Below are positions 31,501-44,215 of a stretch of DNA of 64,000 bases, one piece after another. This stretch comes from Excoecaria cochinchinensis (taxonomy: Eukaryota; Streptophyta; Magnoliopsida; Malpighiales; Euphorbiaceae). The position numbers and the translations under genes were made by a program. The notes beneath the pieces were generated by a model that searched no databases, had not been told where the DNA came from, and saw nothing but the letters and a program-made list of their open reading frames with translations. The stretch lies in assembly GCA_947683425.1 (NCBI GenBank), contig CANTUQ010000077.1, positions 930,001 through 994,000 of the forward strand, written 5' to 3'. Position 1 is the stretch's first letter, and each line of letters opens with the position of its first letter.

Positions 31501-32581
31501 TCCCCCAGTTCTGCACGATTCCGCTGATTTCCGCAGAAAATCGATTTTTTTACATTTTTTGGGTAAAAAATGATTATTTTTATGGGATTTTTTGGGATTT
31601 TGTTGAATTTTGACAATAGTTAGTCAAATTTTGTGGGTGCCAAAGTCAAGAAACAAAAAAAAATATAATAATAAAAATATTAATTGTAAAAATTTGACTT
31701 TTAGGATTTTATTTTGAATTTTGGGTGTTTTTTGTTGAAATTGGGGAAGCTTTATCTTACAAAAATCTGGAGGACGACTTGGTGGGTTGAAGGATGGAGT
31801 TTTAACGGGAGAATTCTTCATTCAAGAAAAAATTGGTTTTTTGCTAAGGAAGATTTTTCTAAGGAATTAATTTTTTTTCTAAGGAGTTTTAGAAAAAAAA
31901 GGGGTGTTCTTGAAGAAAATAACTCATTTTTCTAGAAAAATTTTTCTTCTTGGATTTTATTTCTTGTTGTTCTTAAGATAAAAAAAAAAATTCTCTTCGT
32001 TGATTTTCTTAATTTTCTTTTCTTAGACCTAAAATTTTGTTTTTTGATTTTATTCTAATTTTTTTTAGATCTAAAAAAATATTTGTTGGGCTTGAAAACT
32101 TAATAAAGGAAAAATTAATTTCCTTAACTTGAGTTTTCTCATCAAATTAAACAACAAATAAAAAAAATCATTTTTAATTTTTGGTGTTTTTTAGTTTTTT
32201 TTTTTGAGATAAAAACTTAAGATTTTCTTGAATATTTTCAAGTTTATTCTTGAATCTTAACAAGGAGAATAGATCGAGACATCTTTCTTACACATTATAT
32301 ATTCTGAGGGAAAAGATTCTTGGATCCATTTTTTTTTATCTCATTATTTTTTATTGCATTGATAAATATGTTGAGATTTATTGTTTAGCATGAGTTTTCA
32401 ATCTTTATTTAGTTTTTGGTATGAAAATGGATAAATATATATTATTTTAGCTTTGAAAAATTGGATTTATTGATTTCCTCTTTGTTGGGTATGATTTTTG
32501 TGGTAATTATTTTTAAGTTTGAATATTATTTTCTATTACATTTTTATTTACTTTCCTCTTGTTTATTTATTTAATTTCATT

Positions 32582-32849
<268 letters not shown>

Positions 32850-34080
32850 CTTTGCATGATTTTTAATTATTGTTTTTTATGTGTGATGTTCGCATATTAA
32901 ATTAATGTGTTTAATTTAACATATTTTATATTCTATTGGTTCATTAATTTTACAGTAGATTTCCTTTACTTTTATTTTTAATTAATTTTGGAATTATTGC
33001 TAATATTTTTTAATTTTTTTTTATTGGGGCTAAAAATGTCGTGGTTATTTTTTTTTGAGCATCGCTGTGACCAAACGAAAGGGGTCGCGATGCGTAGGAA
33101 TTTACAGCACTTGGATGAGACCTTCCCCATCTCTATTTATGTGATTGTATTTATTTGTAAATAAAATAGTTTATTTTATACGCGTGTCAAATAAAAAATC
33201 ACAAAAAAATTTTGTACGACAAAATTGGAATTTTTATTAATAAATTGGAACCAATGTCCTAGATTTTAGCCAAGGAATGCAAAAATGTCGCGGACTAAAA
33301 CGAAAAGTTGATTTTAGTAAAAATGGGATCATTCATCCCGATTTTCACGACAAATAACAAAAATAACTTTTCGATCCATTTTTAAGTGAGTATGAAGGAA
33401 CCTATGTTCCTAAACCTAATTAATATCCCGATTTATGTATTTTACCCTTTTGATTCATTTTTTGATTATTTAATTTTATATCTTGTGGGCCCTTGTAATT
33501 AATTATTTTTCAGGCAATTTTATTTTCTTTCACTTGGGGATTGTATTCTGTCCCAATTTTTATTTTTAATCTTATTCAGCTTTTCTTTTCATTTAGGAGA
33601 TTGTATTTGTCCCAATTTCTCTTTTGTAAACAGCGTGACTTTGTCTGTTTACCGTTTTATTTACCGTTTTATTTATCGCTTTATTTAGAGCTTTCTTTTA
33701 CCGTTTTCTCAATGCTTGAAGTGCGCCTTAAATAAAATACATCGAATCGCGTGAGGAGAGAGATAAAATTTCATAATCTAAAAACTCCCTTATATTTAAC
33801 CAAGGCATAAATAAGAGTGAAGTTCCGAACACCTTCTCTGGTTTAGACCGTAGAGGTTAGATGACCTTTTCCAATTTCTTGTAAATTGGGTGGCGACTCC
33901 AAAATACCTCAAAGGTGCCTAAAGGCTTCATGGGACTAGATAAACTTTCCAATGTTCTATTGGGTAAGGAAATCCAAAATGTCTCATGTTGCCCAAGATC
34001 AAAAGACGCGAATAAATCCCTCAAGCCCTAAAAGTGGGTCTCGCCTACGAGGACCTTTGCTAGGTTCGGCACGCGTCACA

Positions 34081-34100
34081 GTGACGACTCCGCTAGGGAC
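34081..34100 (+). promoter_or_regulatory. Primer-binding site of element 2
   Basis: gtgacgactccgctagggac, the element 1 PBS with two changes (ggc to gac, gg to ag), both G-to-A. Confidence 0.8.
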
Positions 34101-35007
34101 TTTATTGCTTTGCTCTGAAAGTGCCTTGGTTAAAATATAATTGAGTTTTTAAAACCTAAAATTTCATCCTTTTTTTGAAATTGCATTGCATTTCATTAGA
34201 GCCTCAAAATTATGCTAGTTTTGTCCCTTATCTTACCCCGGTGTATTCCTAAAATACGATCCTGTGTTCACTCAATATAGGGAAGTGTTAAGGATAATCA
34301 CCAGCCTAAGCCTCGTACCATCATGGTATATTAAATGGAGACCCGATAGGTCATTATGCTCGTGATGAGCTAGACCAATTAGCAGGGACCATGCTTGGGT
34401 AGCCCTAAAGTATCACCACCCTTGATCAAAGCTCATGTAATGGCAATAGATACTTCCCTTAGGTGAAATGTACCTTAATACGATGCTTGCTATGTGGGCC
34501 ATTATATATTGAGCAAAATCAACCAAATTAAATGGTCTAATATCAAAAGCTTTCATGCCCTGGTGGGCCCATCTTAATATGGTTGAAATGTTTAAATACA
34601 TAAGGGCCAAAAATTCATACGTATGCACATTAATTAAGAGATGTTATGCTTCCGATTTTTTGCCGAGCACCATATGCATCCATTGGGTTCCCTGTTAACC
34701 CATGGATCAAGCCCACTTAGGAAAGAGACCGTATTACCTCTTGTGTGTGAGTAATAAGGTTGGAAGGATCTACTTGCTGGTATGTGGTTGTAAATATTGC
34801 ATAACACACGATCATGCATTATACATGTCATTCATGCATCATTCTAACAATTTAAATTTTTCAGCCATTATAGATTCATCTAAGTGGACTAGAGGTTCCG
34901 ACGGTCGGCTAGTAAGGACAAATCTGCTCTTTGAGTTATCAAAATTAGTGTCCGACTGGGATTTTGAGTCACTCTCATCGATCAGTGAATCATCTCTAGA
35001 ATCATTG
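34101..35007 (+). other. Element 2 gag leader
   Basis: Noncoding by comparison with element 1 and A0. An open frame happens to extend upstream to 34702, but the alignable protein begins near the ATG at 35008. Confidence 0.65.
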
Positions 35008-36435
35008 ATGGCAGAAGAGATCGGAGCTTTGACCACACAAGACCTTGCTAGGAGACTAGAGAACTTTGAACAGAGGATGTTAGATATGATGGGTGCCATG
35101 GCTGACAGGATTGCTCATCCCCCTGCTCCACAAGCACCTATTGCTCTACAGTCACCTGTCGCTCCACAACCACCGGCAGTCCCTCCTCGAGAGCAAGTTG
35201 AACCACTTGCTGGCAGGAAGGCTCCCCTCATTGGTAATTCTGCCCGTCAACCTATCAATGAGCACATAGCTCCTGAGCCTATTGAGCCAAGAAGGGAAAA
35301 GATCCCTAATCCCAATGAGGATTTAATGATGAAGGAGGAAGATGAAGAGGTAATAGCACCTCAAGTTGTAAGGGCTAGAGCACCCAGGGAAGACGATGAG
35401 GCAATAAGAGGGATGAGGCAGCAAATCGAGATGATCCCCCGCATGTTGTTAACTGGGAAGGGGGTCAACCCTGAAGATAGAGATCTGGGGGATGAGGAGC
35501 TACTGCCCCAAAGGTTTAAGATGCCTGAACTGCAAAAGTTTGATGGTACTTCAGACCCATTTGCACACATCAAGCAGTATACCCTGGTAATGAAAGGCAC
35601 AGGGTTGAGCAAGAAGCAGAAGGTAGAATATTTCTGCCTTAGTCTGGTGGGTCTGGCAGTAGACTGGTATTACGGGTTGGACAGGAGGTCCAATCAGGAT
35701 TGGGACCTTTTGACTGAAGAATTTATGAGGCAATACGATTGCAGCACCAGAATGGAGGTCACCTTAAAAGACCTCGAGCTCTTACAGCAAAGGAGTGATG
35801 AGTCATTCCATGAATACCTCACTAGATGGAGGAATAGGGTTATGGAGATGAAACGAAAGCCTGAGACTGCTGAACAGATCAGGTTATTTATCAAGAACTC
35901 CTGCCCTTACTTGAGAGACTTGCTTAGCTTTATGGGGATCAGAGATTGGGAGTAACTTAAAGACATTACCGTAGAGGCTGAAGGAGCTTACCTAGCAAAG
36001 AAAGCAAGCAAAAATAACTTTGCTAGGAAAGGTTATGGGAACCAGTTAGGGTATAAATCAGCAGGCTCCGGAAGCAGTAATAACAAAAATGGTAAGACGG
36101 CTGAGGTTTCAGCTACCGAGGTTAGACAGGGTCAGAGGTACTTCTCTAACTTAGGCCTCTCTCTTTCCTGGGTACTGGAGAGACTGATGAAGGAGGGAAA
36201 GCTACAACCTTTGACGCTTAGGCCAGCCATGAATCAAGGACAGCCAGGGCACAGAGATGACCAGTATTGCACCTACCACCAGCACACTGGGCACCTGATA
36301 GATTATTACCAGACCTTAAGGAACAAGATCCAAGATCTTATCGAATCCAAACAGATCACGGATCCTGAAAAGAGAAAAAAGAAGAAGAAAGAAGGCTATA
36401 ATGCAGTCCCCCATTATATACATGATCGGGTTTAG
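35008..36435 (+). pseudogene. gag: Element 2 gag, broken
   Basis: Start chosen at the ATG giving MAEEIGALTTQ, which lines up with the N-terminal region of element 1 gag. Proline/alanine-rich spacer, acidic linker, then MPELQKFDGTSDPFAHIKQY and LEYLLQ-like helices as in element 1. TAA at 35953-35955 stops it after RDWE; the frame then continues (KDI...) to TAG at 36433-36435. Near 36410 the reading frame also departs from element 1, with SIPEWHVLQEL continuing in another frame. The zinc-like motif YCTYHQHTGHLIDYY has lost its last cysteine. Even with gag function supplied in trans, this copy could not make a full Gag. Confidence 0.88.
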
Positions 36436-37010
36436 TATACCCGAGTGGCATGTTTTGCAAGAGCTGTAAGAAGATGAACAGGTCACTTTCACCCATCAGG
36501 AGATGATTGAAGAAGGGATCCCCATGGCGGCGGTAGATTGTCAATCCACTAGTAAGAGAGGAGAAGAAGATTATATTTTTTTTTAGATTCTTTATGCCTT
36601 TTTATTCCAAGAACTTCTTATGGCAATGTTGGTTATCTTAATGTGATGAATGATTTTGCTTATTTGTATGGTGTTTCTAATAATTTCATTTCTCATGATC
36701 ACGATGCATTCATTTTTAACATTAATTCAACTAATACGACTGTATTTAATCTCGAAACTTTGGAAAACCCAAAGAAAATCTTGATAGTATCTGATACAAC
36801 TTCTGAAAAGAGGAAAATTTTGAGAGATAATGTAAAAAAAAATGAAAGAGCCTTTGCTTGGACCTGGAATGATATGTTAAAAATTGATAAGGACATTATT
36901 GGGACAATGTTGCTTCAATATGCCAACATGACGACGAGTAAAGTTTTAAAAGCCATTCCTTTGCCTTCTCAACATCCAGGATACACACAGTGCAGCCAAG
37001 CAAATTAAAA
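36436..37010 (+). pseudogene. Pol linker remnant of element 2
   Basis: From about 36580, FAYLYGVSNNFISHDHDAFIF...TTVFNLETLENPKKILIVS and NERAFAWTWNDM align with the acidic linker and pre-RT motif at the end of the element 1 protease ORF. The protease itself is absent before it, and reverse transcriptase is absent after it. The sequence then turns into KAIPLPSQ, shared with element 3 but not with element 1. Confidence 0.8.
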
Positions 37011-38634
37011 CTCCGATCATTGAAGGGCTATATCAAAAGTTAGACAGATGAAACTTTGAGCATTCACAAGAAATATATAGCTCATTAGAACCAAGCCCTT
37101 AGTTGTCCTTTGCTCCCAACCATTTGAGATATTCACTACAAAAGCCAATCAAGATTGACCTTTGACCACCTGGGACCCTTATAGCAAAACTTAGAAGGGC
37201 AGCTCATTACCTTTATAACCTGTAAAACAAAAGAGCAAAGAAAAAAAAAATGAAAAAAAATAAAAAAAAAAACAAAAAACCAAAAAAAAGCAAAAAAATG
37301 GACAAAAAAAAAACCAAACAAACAAAACCACAATTTTGCCCTAAACCATCTGAGCCTAGCCTGTAACCCAATCTCAACCACTAAAGCCTAACTTGTAACC
37401 CAATCTCAGCCAATCTCAACCCTATCTCAACCACTACAGGATACTTTAGGAATTGAGCCACCAAAGCCAGCAACAGGAATATGCAGACTTTTACGGTCAA
37501 GATTCAAGCAAAGAAACTCACTATCTCAGCCAGTTTGCACGAGGGCCAAGAATAAGACTTTAATGCTAAAAAGAACCACTCTCAGAAGGAGCAGCCTCCC
37601 CGGCTAACGAAAATGAAAGTAAATTCAATCAACACCGACGGCCTAAAGATGGGTTAATAGCAAAAGCTAAAAAAAAGAGAGAAAAAAAAAGAGAGCTGAG
37701 AGAAAATCTTCAATCATGAAAACCCGAGAGGGTTGATTGATAACAGGAGTTTGATGTTTTCAGGATCTATTTCGAGATTAGATGAGGTCTTGTATTTTTC
37801 GTGTTAATGCCAAATAATAATCATGTGTCATGAAATCAAATTGAAATATACGCATTTATGCAACGATATTTGTGTGACCAGAGAAGTTCATTTTGCATAC
37901 TCAAAGTTGTCTAGTTCCGGCATAAAACCAGCACATTGTTACTATCTACTCTCTGCTACTCTCACCACTCAAGCACTTCAGTCGACTCATCCTGCTATCA
38001 ACTGTGAAACAAATTCTATAGCATCTTCATGATAAGAATCAAGCTCATACAGCTATGACATGGACGTAAGTCATGCCGATTACGTCTGAAAGATTTTTGG
38101 CAATAGCTCCAGCCTCCTTTACAATCTGCAAAAAAAAAAAAAAAAGCCGTCAAAGATGAAAACCCTCTAAGAAAAAGTTAGGCAAAGGGATAGGGTAAAA
38201 ACCTGAAAACAGGCAGTCTGTTCTCAAAAAAAAAAGCCGCTGGATTGGGTTGGGTCCATTCCAAGCAAAACATAAGGCACACGGTTATGCGAAAATCCGC
38301 AAAGGACTCATTTCACGCTAAGAAAAGCTAGTGTGAAAATCCACAAGGGATGCACTACCTTCAAAAAAAATGAATGACTATAGGTATAAGATTAGAACCT
38401 TGCAATCCCAAAGGCATGAAATTCGAAAGCAGCTTCAAAATGCATCGATCCAATTGCAAATTGCAGCCAACCTGGCTATCATCTCTAAGTCCACTTAGAT
38501 GAATTCTTATCCTGCAATTCTGCATAACCCATTCATTTCACGTGCATGCTCACTATTTTTCCTGGATATTTGGTTTTTCAATTTTACAGTAAGAGAGATT
38601 CGATGCGGACACGGGCAGAAGGCGAGTGACGACA
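37011..38634 (+). other. Element 2 3' noncoding region
   Basis: A tract rich in A-runs (37230-37320), then aaccactctcagaaggagca and tcaatcaacaccgacggcct (37560-37650), which resembles the last codons of pol in element 1. This is followed by aaaacccgagagggttgatt (37720) and the gctaagaaaagctagtgtga block (38317-38340). Element 3 follows the same plan. No open frame is conserved between the two copies. Confidence 0.65.
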
Positions 38635-38761
38635 TCAATCCAAACATCAATTCAAGCATCAATCCAAACATCAATTCAAGACCACTCAGGGGGTAATCAA
38701 CCAAAGACCTGTCAGGGGGCAACCAACCAAAGGGCTCTCAGGGAGCACCACTTCAAATCTA
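38635..38761. repeat. Satellite seed region of element 2
   Basis: Short direct repeats of 'caatccaaacatcaattcaa' type (38635-38685) are followed by about three units of ccaaagacctgtcagggggc type (38686-38755). The latter is the monomer of the element 3 array. The higher-order array begins directly after. Confidence 0.8.
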
Positions 38762-39425
38762 AGAAGGGTTAGCACGATGGCAGCACTACCATTCTACAGA
38801 AGGTTAGCACGACCACGGCACTACCACTTCAGAAGGGTTAGCACAATGATGGCACTACCACTCCATGGAGTGTTAGCACGATCACGATACTAGCACTTCA
38901 AATATCAGAAGGGTTAGCACGATGGCGGCACTACCATTCTACCGAAGGTTAGAACGACCATGGCACTACCACTTCAGAAGGGTTTGCAAGATGACGGCGC
39001 TACCGCTCCACAGAGGGTTTGCACGATCATGGCACTACCACTTCGAATCTCATAAGGGTTAGCACGATGGCGGCACTACCATTCTATGGATGGTTAGCAC
39101 GACCACAACACTACCACTTCAGAAAGGTTTTCACGATGACGACACTACTGCTCCACGGAGGGTTTGCACGATCATGGCACTACGACTTCAAATCTCAAAA
39201 GGGTTAGCATGATGGCGGCATTACCATTCTATGGAAGGTTAGCACGACCACGGCACTACCACTTCAGAAAGGTTTGCACGATGACGGCACTACCACTCCA
39301 CGGAGGGTTTGCACGATCACAACACTACCGCTTCTAATCTCAGAAGGGTTAGCACGATGGCGGCACTACCATTCTACGGGAGGTTTGCACGACCACGGCA
39401 CTACCACTTCAACAAAGGATAACAT
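38762..39425. repeat. ~145 bp higher-order tandem array of element 2
   Basis: Units built on ggttagcacgatggcggcac...taccattctac in the four-variant order seen in B0 (reverse orientation relative to the window, same orientation relative to the element). About four and a half higher-order copies, 18 basic units. Confidence 0.92.
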
Positions 39426-39571
39426 GCCGGCAACATGACGACAGCCACCACGATAATAGCATCACCCAGTTCAAGAAGACAGCTACTACAGGTACGCATT
39501 TCTTCTCTCTTGCTTTGAGTTTTGGCTCACCTAGGCACCTAAGCACTACATTCCCCAAAACTGGGGGCAAC

Positions 39572-40761
39572 TGTAGACATCGGGTCTTGAGGCAGCCCAG
39601 ACCGAAGATACCCAATGATGAAAATAAAGACTTATTCATAAGCAAGAAAGTAGGAATTGATCATCTCTTTGTCAAATTCTTTTATTTGTCTCAAAATGCT
39701 ATCAAAATGTTTGTACTTAATTTTATTTTTATTTGTATCTTTATTTTTATCCTGATTTGTACTTTTTTACTGTATTTTCTGAAAAAAAAAATTCAGTGGC
39801 CGCGCGGGCTGCCTGTAGCGCACACGCCTCCCTTCGCGCATTTCCTCTCCTGTCTTGCCCAGTTCCACCCAATTCCGTCGATTTTCGCCGAAAATCGAAC
39901 ATTTTTTGGGTAAAAAATAATATTTTTATGGGATTTTTTGGGATTTTGTTGAATTTTGACAATGGTTAGTCAAATTTTGTGGGTGCTAGAGTCAAGAAAT
40001 AAAAAAATAATTAAAAAAAAATAATAAAAATATTAATTGTAAAAATTTGACTTTTAGGATTTTATTTTGAATTTTGGGTGTTTTTTGTGGAAATTGGGGA
40101 AAGTTTATCTTTGAAAAATCTGGAGGAGGACTTGGTGGGTTGAAGGATGGAGTTTTAACAGGAGAATTTTTCATTTGAGAAAAAATTGGTTTTTTGCTAA
40201 GGAAGATTTTTCTAAGGAATTAATTTTTTTCTAAGGAGTTTTAGAAAAAAAAATTAATTTCCTTAACTTGAGTTTTCTCATCAAATTAAACAACAAATAC
40301 AAAAAAAAATTATTTTTAATTTTTGCTGTTTTTGAGTTTTTTTTAGAGATAAAAACTTAAGATTTTCTTGAATATTTTCGAGTTTATTTTTGAATCTTGA
40401 CTAGGAGAATAGATCGAGAAATCTTTCTTACACATCATATATTCTGAGGGTAAAGATTCTTGAATCCATTTTTTTTTTTTTATCTCATTTCATTTTATGT
40501 ATGTTAGTTTATTTATTTTTTCTTGCATTGATAAATATGTGTTTTTAAGTTGAGATTTATCTTTTTAGCATGAGTTTTCAATCTTTATTTTGTTTTTGGT
40601 ATGAAAATGGATAAATATATATTATTTTAGCTTTGAAAAATTGGATTTATTGATTTCCTCTTTGTTGGTTATGATTTTTGTGGTAATCAGTTTTAAGTTT
40701 GAATATTATTTTCTATTACGTTTTTATTTACTTTCCTCTTGTTTATTTATTTAATTTCATT

Positions 40762-40826
<65 letters not shown>

Positions 40827-42179
40827 TTTATTTTTGTTGTTGTTGTTGTTATTAGTATTATTATTACTATTATTATTTTCATTATTGTCATTATATTTCG
40901 CATGGTGTTATTTCATGATTCAGTTATTATTATTATTAGTATTACCATACTTTGCATGATTTTTAATTATTATTTTTTATGTGTGATGATCATATATTAA
41001 ATTAACGTGTTTAATTTAATTTATTTTATATTCTATTGGTGTATTAATTTTATACTAGATTTCCTTTACTTTTATTTTTAATTGATTTTAGAATTATTGC
41101 TAATATTTTTTATTGTTTTTTTTTATTGGGGCTAAAAGTGTAGTGCTTATTTTTTTGAGCATTGCCGTGACCAAAGGAAGGGGTCGCGATGCTTAGGAAT
41201 TTACATCACTTGGGTGAGACCTTCCCTATCTCTATTTATATGATTGTATTTATTTGTAAATAAAATAGTTTATTTATACGCGTGTCAAATAAAAAATCAC
41301 AAAATATTTTGTACGACAAAATTGAGATTTTTATTAATAAATTGGGACAAATGTCCTAGATTTTAGCCAACGAATGCAAAAATATCACGGACTAAAACAA
41401 AGAGTTGATTTTAGTAAAAATGAGATCACTCATCCCGATTTTCATGACAAATAACAAAAATAACTTTTCGATCCATTTTTAAGTGAGCATGAAGGAACCA
41501 ATGTTCCTAAATCGAATAAATATCCCGATTTATATATGTTGCCCTTTTGATTGATTTTGTGTGATTGTTTAATTTCATATCTTGTGGGACCTTATAATTA
41601 ATTATTTTTAGGGCAATTTTATTTTCTTTCACTTGGGGATTGTATTCTGTCTCGATTTCCATTTTTAATCTTATTCAGCTTTTCTTTTCATTTGGGAGAT
41701 TGTATTTGTCCCAATTTCTCTTTTGTAAATGGCGTGGCTTTGTGTGTTTACCGCTTTATTTATCGTTTTATTTATCACTTTATTTACAGCTTTCTTTTAC
41801 CGTTTTCTCAATGTTTGAAGTGGGCTTTAAATAAAATACATCGAATCGCATGAGGAGAGAGATGAAATTTCATAATCTAAAAACTCCCTTATATTTAACC
41901 AAGGCATAAATAAGAGTGAAGTTCCGAACACCTTCTCCGGTTTAGACCGTAGAGGTTAGATGACCTTTTCCAATTTCTTGTAAATTGGGTGATGACTCTA
42001 AAATATCTCAAAGGTGCCTAAAGGTTTCATAGGACTAGATAAACTTTCCAATGTTCTATTGGGTAAGGAATTCCAAAATGTCTCATATTGCCCAAGATCA
42101 AAAGACGCGAACCAATCCCTCAAGCCCTAAAAGCGGGTCTCGCCTACGAGAACCTTTGCTAGGTTCGGCGTGCGTCACA
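39572..42179 (+). repeat. Element 2 3' LTR (2608 bp)
   Basis: Begins tgtagacatcgggtcttgag, ends cggcgtgcgtcaca. Preceded by the purine-rich aaaactgggggcaac. Shares all landmarks with the 5' LTR but has a shorter GC block and shorter microsatellites. There is also a deletion near 40250, where the text jumps from ttagaaaaaa to ttaatttccttaacttgag. Confidence 0.92.
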
Positions 42180-42184
42180 CAATC

Positions 42185-42953
42185 ACTATAATTCAATAGT
42201 TTCGATACTTCAATTCAACAGATTTATTAGCAAAATTTAGACATTTTAAACACATACACTATCATTTAACATACACAAATCAGTTTGTTCCCAAACCTCT
42301 TCTCCTTAGCTCCTCTTTTGTCACTTGGTGTTAGGCTCTCCTACCTTAGTCTTTCCTTTATCTTTCTTTGTTCCTTCCACTACAGCTATCACCAAATCCA
42401 GAATTTGGAACAAGGGATTAAAGCCAATTCAATCTTAATCTCAGAATCAAGAAAGGAGTAGAAGAAGAATGAAGGACCAATTACTAAATCACTTACCTTC
42501 AACAAGAACACAATATTCAAAATTCCATCACCCAACTCAACTATCACTTAACCAACTATGCAAGAATGTTTTAGCCAAAGAACAAAGAAGAAAAACACAG
42601 AAAATGAAGATGGAGGAGCCGAAGAACTCTCATGCAAAAGCTGCCCTTTTTCTCTCTTATCTAAACTATTTATTGCATAATTTAAGTGGGTTGGCAAAGC
42701 CATAGCTTGCCACCTGGAATCCAGTCAAGTCTCTTAATCCAATTTGCTTAATCTCCTTTAATAAATGTTAACTTAACCCATCATTTAACTTAAGCATGCA
42801 CATTTATATAATGGTCACTTAAACTTATTTAATTTGCTCAATTAGATCCCCTTCCAATTACTCCTTGATCTATATTTAATAAACTCAAAGTTAAATCTAC
42901 TCAATTACCCTAGTTAGGCCAATTGCTACTAGGGTACAGTTCGGGCCATTACA
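42185..42953 (-). repeat. T3: minus-strand LTR, second part (5' end)
   Basis: Continues T3 on the far side of element 2. On the minus strand the LTR begins tgtaatggcccgaactgtac at 42953. It contains a region rich in GAAGAAGA-type purines (minus strand CT-like promoter leader) around 42440-42620. The left and right flanks of T3 (taaaa, acaaa) do not match, so it is not a simple solo LTR. Confidence 0.6.
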
Positions 42954-43755
42954 ACAAATATCCGTATTGTATTGAAACTTTGAGTATTATAAATTTTAGT
43001 ATAATTTGATTCTTATAAATTTTGGTACAATTTGGTAAGGTTCTTATAAAATTTGTTACAGTTTGGTTCGGTTCTTCGATTCTTTCGGTTTAAAATAAAA
43101 TAATACAATACAATACGGTACTTCGGATAATTCAATGTTTTTAAAAATTTGTAAAATAAATATACACGATAATAAATATAAATATATAATATACAAAAAT
43201 ATAGCTGAAGACAAAAATATAGATTTTGTACAAAAATAATAAGTCAAAGCATATAGATCCGTATAATTTCAAAAGTTAGTAACTTATAAGCACATGAAGT
43301 AAAAGACAGTAAAAATATAGAATATCAATTTTACAGTTTTATTCCAATCAGGCATATAATTTTGCTTCATTTTTGGGTCCTTCTCAGTTTGCTTTCCAAA
43401 GCTCAGATTCATACTCCCCACACCATTTCTACAAAGTAAAATGTTTTTATATTTTTCACTGTTAGTGTTTGCACAGCATGTCCATTTATATTTTAGTGTA
43501 AAAACATTGGCTCAGATGAGATCACTATCAGTCTTGTCATCATTAACAAATGTAACACAACCAATATAAGAAAAACAAGGTCCATTTACAAAATTCAACA
43601 AAATTCTTCACCAAATAATTCACTAACTCCTCTGGTAATTTTGCATGGGTATCTAAAATCAATACGGAGTGAAATAGTATGCAAGAAGTATACTCATATG
43701 TTAACTACACATATGAAGTCATGCAGTTACATTCTTCTAGTCCAAAAAATATGCA
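42954..43755. other. Unassigned AT-rich stretch
   Basis: No gene or known repeat recognised. It has a local repetition of ttataaattttggtacaatt-type phrases (42985-43080) and then ordinary AT-rich sequence. It may be older, decayed element sequence. Confidence 0.4.
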
Positions 43756-43789
43756 TAAGCCACTCGTCAGAAGAGCTACATGAAGACTA

Positions 43790-44215
43790 TATTTTTTAGA
43801 TGCTTTATTTCCTTTTACTTCAAGAACTCCTTATGACAGTTGATTATTTTAATGAAAATTTTCTACTTATTTGTATGATATTTCTAATGATTTCATTCCC
43901 TATGATCATGATGCACTCATTCATTTTGACATTAACCCAATTAATATAACTCCATCTGATCTCAGAACTTTGGGGAATCCAAACAAAATCTTAATAGCAT
44001 CTGATATAACTCTTGAAGAGAGGATAATTTTAAGAGACGAAAAAAAAGAGCCTTTGCCTGGACCTGGGACGACATGTTGAAAATTGACAAGAACATTCTT
44101 GAGACCATGCTACTTCCACATGCCAACATGATGACAAGAAGAATTTTGAAAGCCATTCCTTTGCGTTCACAACCTCTGGGATGCATATGGTGCTGCCAAA
44201 TAAAATCAAACTTCA
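43790..44215 (+). pseudogene. Pol linker remnant of element 3
   Basis: Translates in pieces to YDISNDFIPYDHDALIHFDI and TLGNPNKILIASDITLEER, matching the element 1 linker and its copy in element 2. It then joins KAIPLRSQ, as in element 2. The frame is broken by small indels, for example around 44040. Confidence 0.78.
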
